Shown: one piece after another, positions 62,575-64,000 of the stretch | Layout of the letters: the number at the start of each line of letters is the position of its first letter | How positions within the stretch are numbered: the stretch's first letter is position 1 | Source of the DNA: Patiriisocius marinistellae | GTDB lineage: Bacteria > Bacteroidota > Bacteroidia > Flavobacteriales > Flavobacteriaceae | Assembly (NCBI RefSeq): GCF_009014635.1 | Contig: NZ_BKCF01000001.1 | Coordinates: 1,116,001-1,180,000, forward strand | Direction of reading: 5' to 3' | DNA length: 64,000 nt | Made by a program: the position numbers and the translations under genes | The notes under the pieces: generated by a model | What the model saw: only the letters and a program-made list of their open reading frames with translations | What the model was told of the DNA's origin: nothing | The model's database searches: none

Positions 62575-64000
62575 TCTTTAACAAACTTCTTACTTAAACG
62601 TTGTCCGTTTTCAGTTTCCAAAATAAGGAAATATGTTCCGCTGGCTAGCGATTGAATATTGACGGTATTGTTTTGGATGTTAGCGTTTATTGCTACACCT
62701 AATAATGAAGTAATCCGAGCTTTAGGTTTTAAAATTTCCGAAGTATTTATACTTAAAGTTGTTGTCGCTGGAATAGGAAATAATTCGATAGTTGTATTTG
62801 TTGAAATTTCAGAAATTCCTAAAATGGGATTACTTCCTTCCTCTACAAATAGTGCTTCGTTTACTGAAACATTTTCAATAAAATCTACCACTCCAGATGG
62901 CCATTCTATTAATACTGAGGTTACTTGTGCTGCATCGCCCAAGCCAAAATGTGGATTTAATGTATGCGCTTGTAAAAATCCAATGCCGCTTTGTACATGC
63001 CGCACTTGAGTTCCAAAATCTCCCGTTATTGTGATGATGGCGCCTATGCCGTTAGGGTTGCTTTCAATGCCTTTAAGGTTTAATGTTAGATAATTGTTTG
63101 AGTTGCCATTATTAACAAGTAGTTTGTCTGTTGTGGTTGCTTTTATATCTAAAAAACCATCGTTGTTAATGTCTCCCACGGTACCTCTACCTAATATGTC
63201 GGTTGTATTTTGAGTAAATGTTAAATCACCATTATTCAAGAAAATGCCTTGCCCAAACTCTGCATAAATATCGATAAATCCATCATTATTAAAGTCGAAA
63301 GCTACGATTGTAACACTTTGATCCTGCCCTTCAAATCCAGAGCCCATTGTCATATCTGTAAACGTTCCATCCCCATTGTTAATCATCAATTTTGTGCCTA
63401 TTTCGTTATTGTGTTGATCAGCAACAACCAAGTCCATATCGCCATCATTGTCAAAATCTCCTGTTGCTGTTGACCAAGACTGAACTCCTAAATCTACACC
63501 TGCCGCTGGAGCAACATCTGTAAATGTACCATCGCCGTTATTGCGATGTAGTTGATCAACACGTCGTGGATCTGTTGGGCCAGTTCCACCACCAGCAATA
63601 CATTTTGAAATGTAGACATCCATATCCTTGTCTCCATCATAATCAAACCAAATAGAGCCGTAGTTGCCACCACCTGGTGTGTCACCTATGCCTCCTTGAT
63701 TGTCTGGTAAAAAATTACCTGTACCATCATTAATAAAATAATTATTAGGGCTTTCATCATTACACATAAATCCATCAATAAATCCATCATTATTGATGTC
63801 TATAAAATTTCCGCGTTGACAGAAAATTGAGGTTGTGCTTGTATCATTTTCAGTAAATGCAGTTCCGTCAACATTTGCCTGTAAAAAACTTACGCCAGTT
63901 TCTGCTCCATACATTAAATCATTAATACCATTGTTGTCGTAATCTGCAACAGCAAGGCTCCACTCAGCACCATGAGTTACCGTAGTGGGTATTGTCGTCA
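62571..64000 (-). CDS. T9SS-secreted FG-GAP/VCBS and ASPIC/UnbV-domain protein (5' end outside window)
   Basis: The frame stays open to base 64000 (HGAEWSLAVADYDNNGIND precedes the first internal Met at 63914), so the start is beyond the window. About 476 residues are visible. FG-GAP-type calcium repeats (DINNDGFIDG, FDYDGDKDMDVYIS, GDFDNDGDMDLVVAD) form a beta-propeller. An ASPIC/UnbV region follows (VLIEWPSGVVDFIENVSVNE). A T9SS tail (ELFPIPATTTLSIN, ending KKFVKE) closes it. FG-GAP plus UnbV proteins are outer-surface proteins of unknown ligand. Confidence 0.9.
   Translation of the reverse strand, partial: TTIPTTVTHGAEWSLAVADYDNNGINDLMYGAETGVSFLQANVDGTAFTENDTSTTSIFCQRGNFIDINNDGFIDGFMCNDESPNNYFINDGTGNFLPDNQGGIGDTPGGGNYGSIWFDYDGDKDMDVYISKCIAGGGTGPTDPRRVDQLHRNNGDGTFTDVAPAAGVDLGVQSWSTATGDFDNDGDMDLVVADQHNNEIGTKLMINNGDGTFTDMTMGSGFEGQDQSVTIVAFDFNNDGFIDIYAEFGQGIFLNNGDLTFTQNTTDILGRGTVGDINNDGFLDIKATTTDKLLVNNGNSNNYLTLNLKGIESNPNGIGAIITITGDFGTQVRHVQSGIGFLQAHTLNPHFGLGDAAQVTSVLIEWPSGVVDFIENVSVNEALFVEEGSNPILGISEISTNTTIELFPIPATTTLSINTSEILKPKARITSLLGVAINANIQNNTVNIQSLASGTYFLILETENGQRLSKKFVKE

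Noticed and set aside
1-64000. tRNA, rRNA or riboswitch genes
   Set aside because: I looked through the gaps for cloverleaf and conserved rRNA strings and found none; gaps hold only hairpins, promoters and terminators.

Overview
This window looks like chromosome from a marine-type Flavobacteriaceae (Bacteroidota). The DNA is AT-rich. Several secreted proteins end in a type IX secretion system (T9SS) sorting tail (YPNP...N-G... ending K-(I/L)-(I/L)-K-(N/E/K)). There is a GLPGLI protein beside a TonB-type barrel, promoters of the TTG / TAnnTTTG kind are visible, and DUF4230, DUF5522, DUF2157/GDYXXLXY and GloVer-repeat proteins typical of this group occur. I see no rRNA, tRNA, CRISPR array, insertion sequence or prophage.

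Layout: (1) 1-7.2 kb: GLPGLI/TonB-like pair, DUF4230, then a Tat-exported dioxygenase-like protein with two tandem tail-collar proteins facing a methyltransferase. (2) 7.3-15.2 kb: one 2,611-residue HYR-domain adhesin with a C-type-lectin domain nested inside it. (3) 15.4-17.9 kb: rhodanese, SnoaL-like protein and phenylalanine hydroxylase on the minus strand. (4) 18.0-34.3 kb: a phenylacetate (paa) catabolic cluster on the plus strand: TetR regulator, paaE, A, B, C, D, G, H, I, J, Z, a GIY-YIG gene wrapped in palindromes, paaF-like, paaY, then E2 and a fused E1 of a 2-oxoacid dehydrogenase. (5) 34.4-51 kb: secreted surface proteins, a duplicated and decayed nuclease gene, DUF4136, urocanate hydratase with DUF5522, and a minus-strand operon of related secreted proteins ending in DUF1028. 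(6) 51-54.2 kb: PLP enzyme, glucosaminidase and hemL operon. (7) 54.2-64 kb: small exported protein, toroid-like protein, T9SS proteins, a helical protein, a three-gene membrane operon, and an FG-GAP/UnbV protein cut by the window end.

How it works together: the paa genes encode epoxidation of phenylacetyl-CoA, ring opening and beta-oxidation to acetyl-CoA and succinyl-CoA. No phenylacetate-CoA ligase (paaK) is in the window, while a 2-oxoacid dehydrogenase E1/E2 pair sits in the same run of genes. This suggests the hypothesis that phenylpyruvate is converted directly to phenylacetyl-CoA. A palindrome matching the PaaR type of TetR operator overlaps the -7 box in front of paaE.

The signals I find most worth following are: (a) a family of six ~21-23 bp palindromes with compensatory arm changes, two of which bracket a GIY-YIG nuclease inside the paa cluster; (b) a strongly over-represented octamer TTCCGAAG (usually ATTTCCGAAG), found 21 times by eye and almost absent from the surface-protein genes; (c) the paa cluster with E1/E2 in place of paaK; (d) PaaZ fused to a DinB/DUF1569-like domain; (e) domains inserted inside other domains in the secreted proteins.
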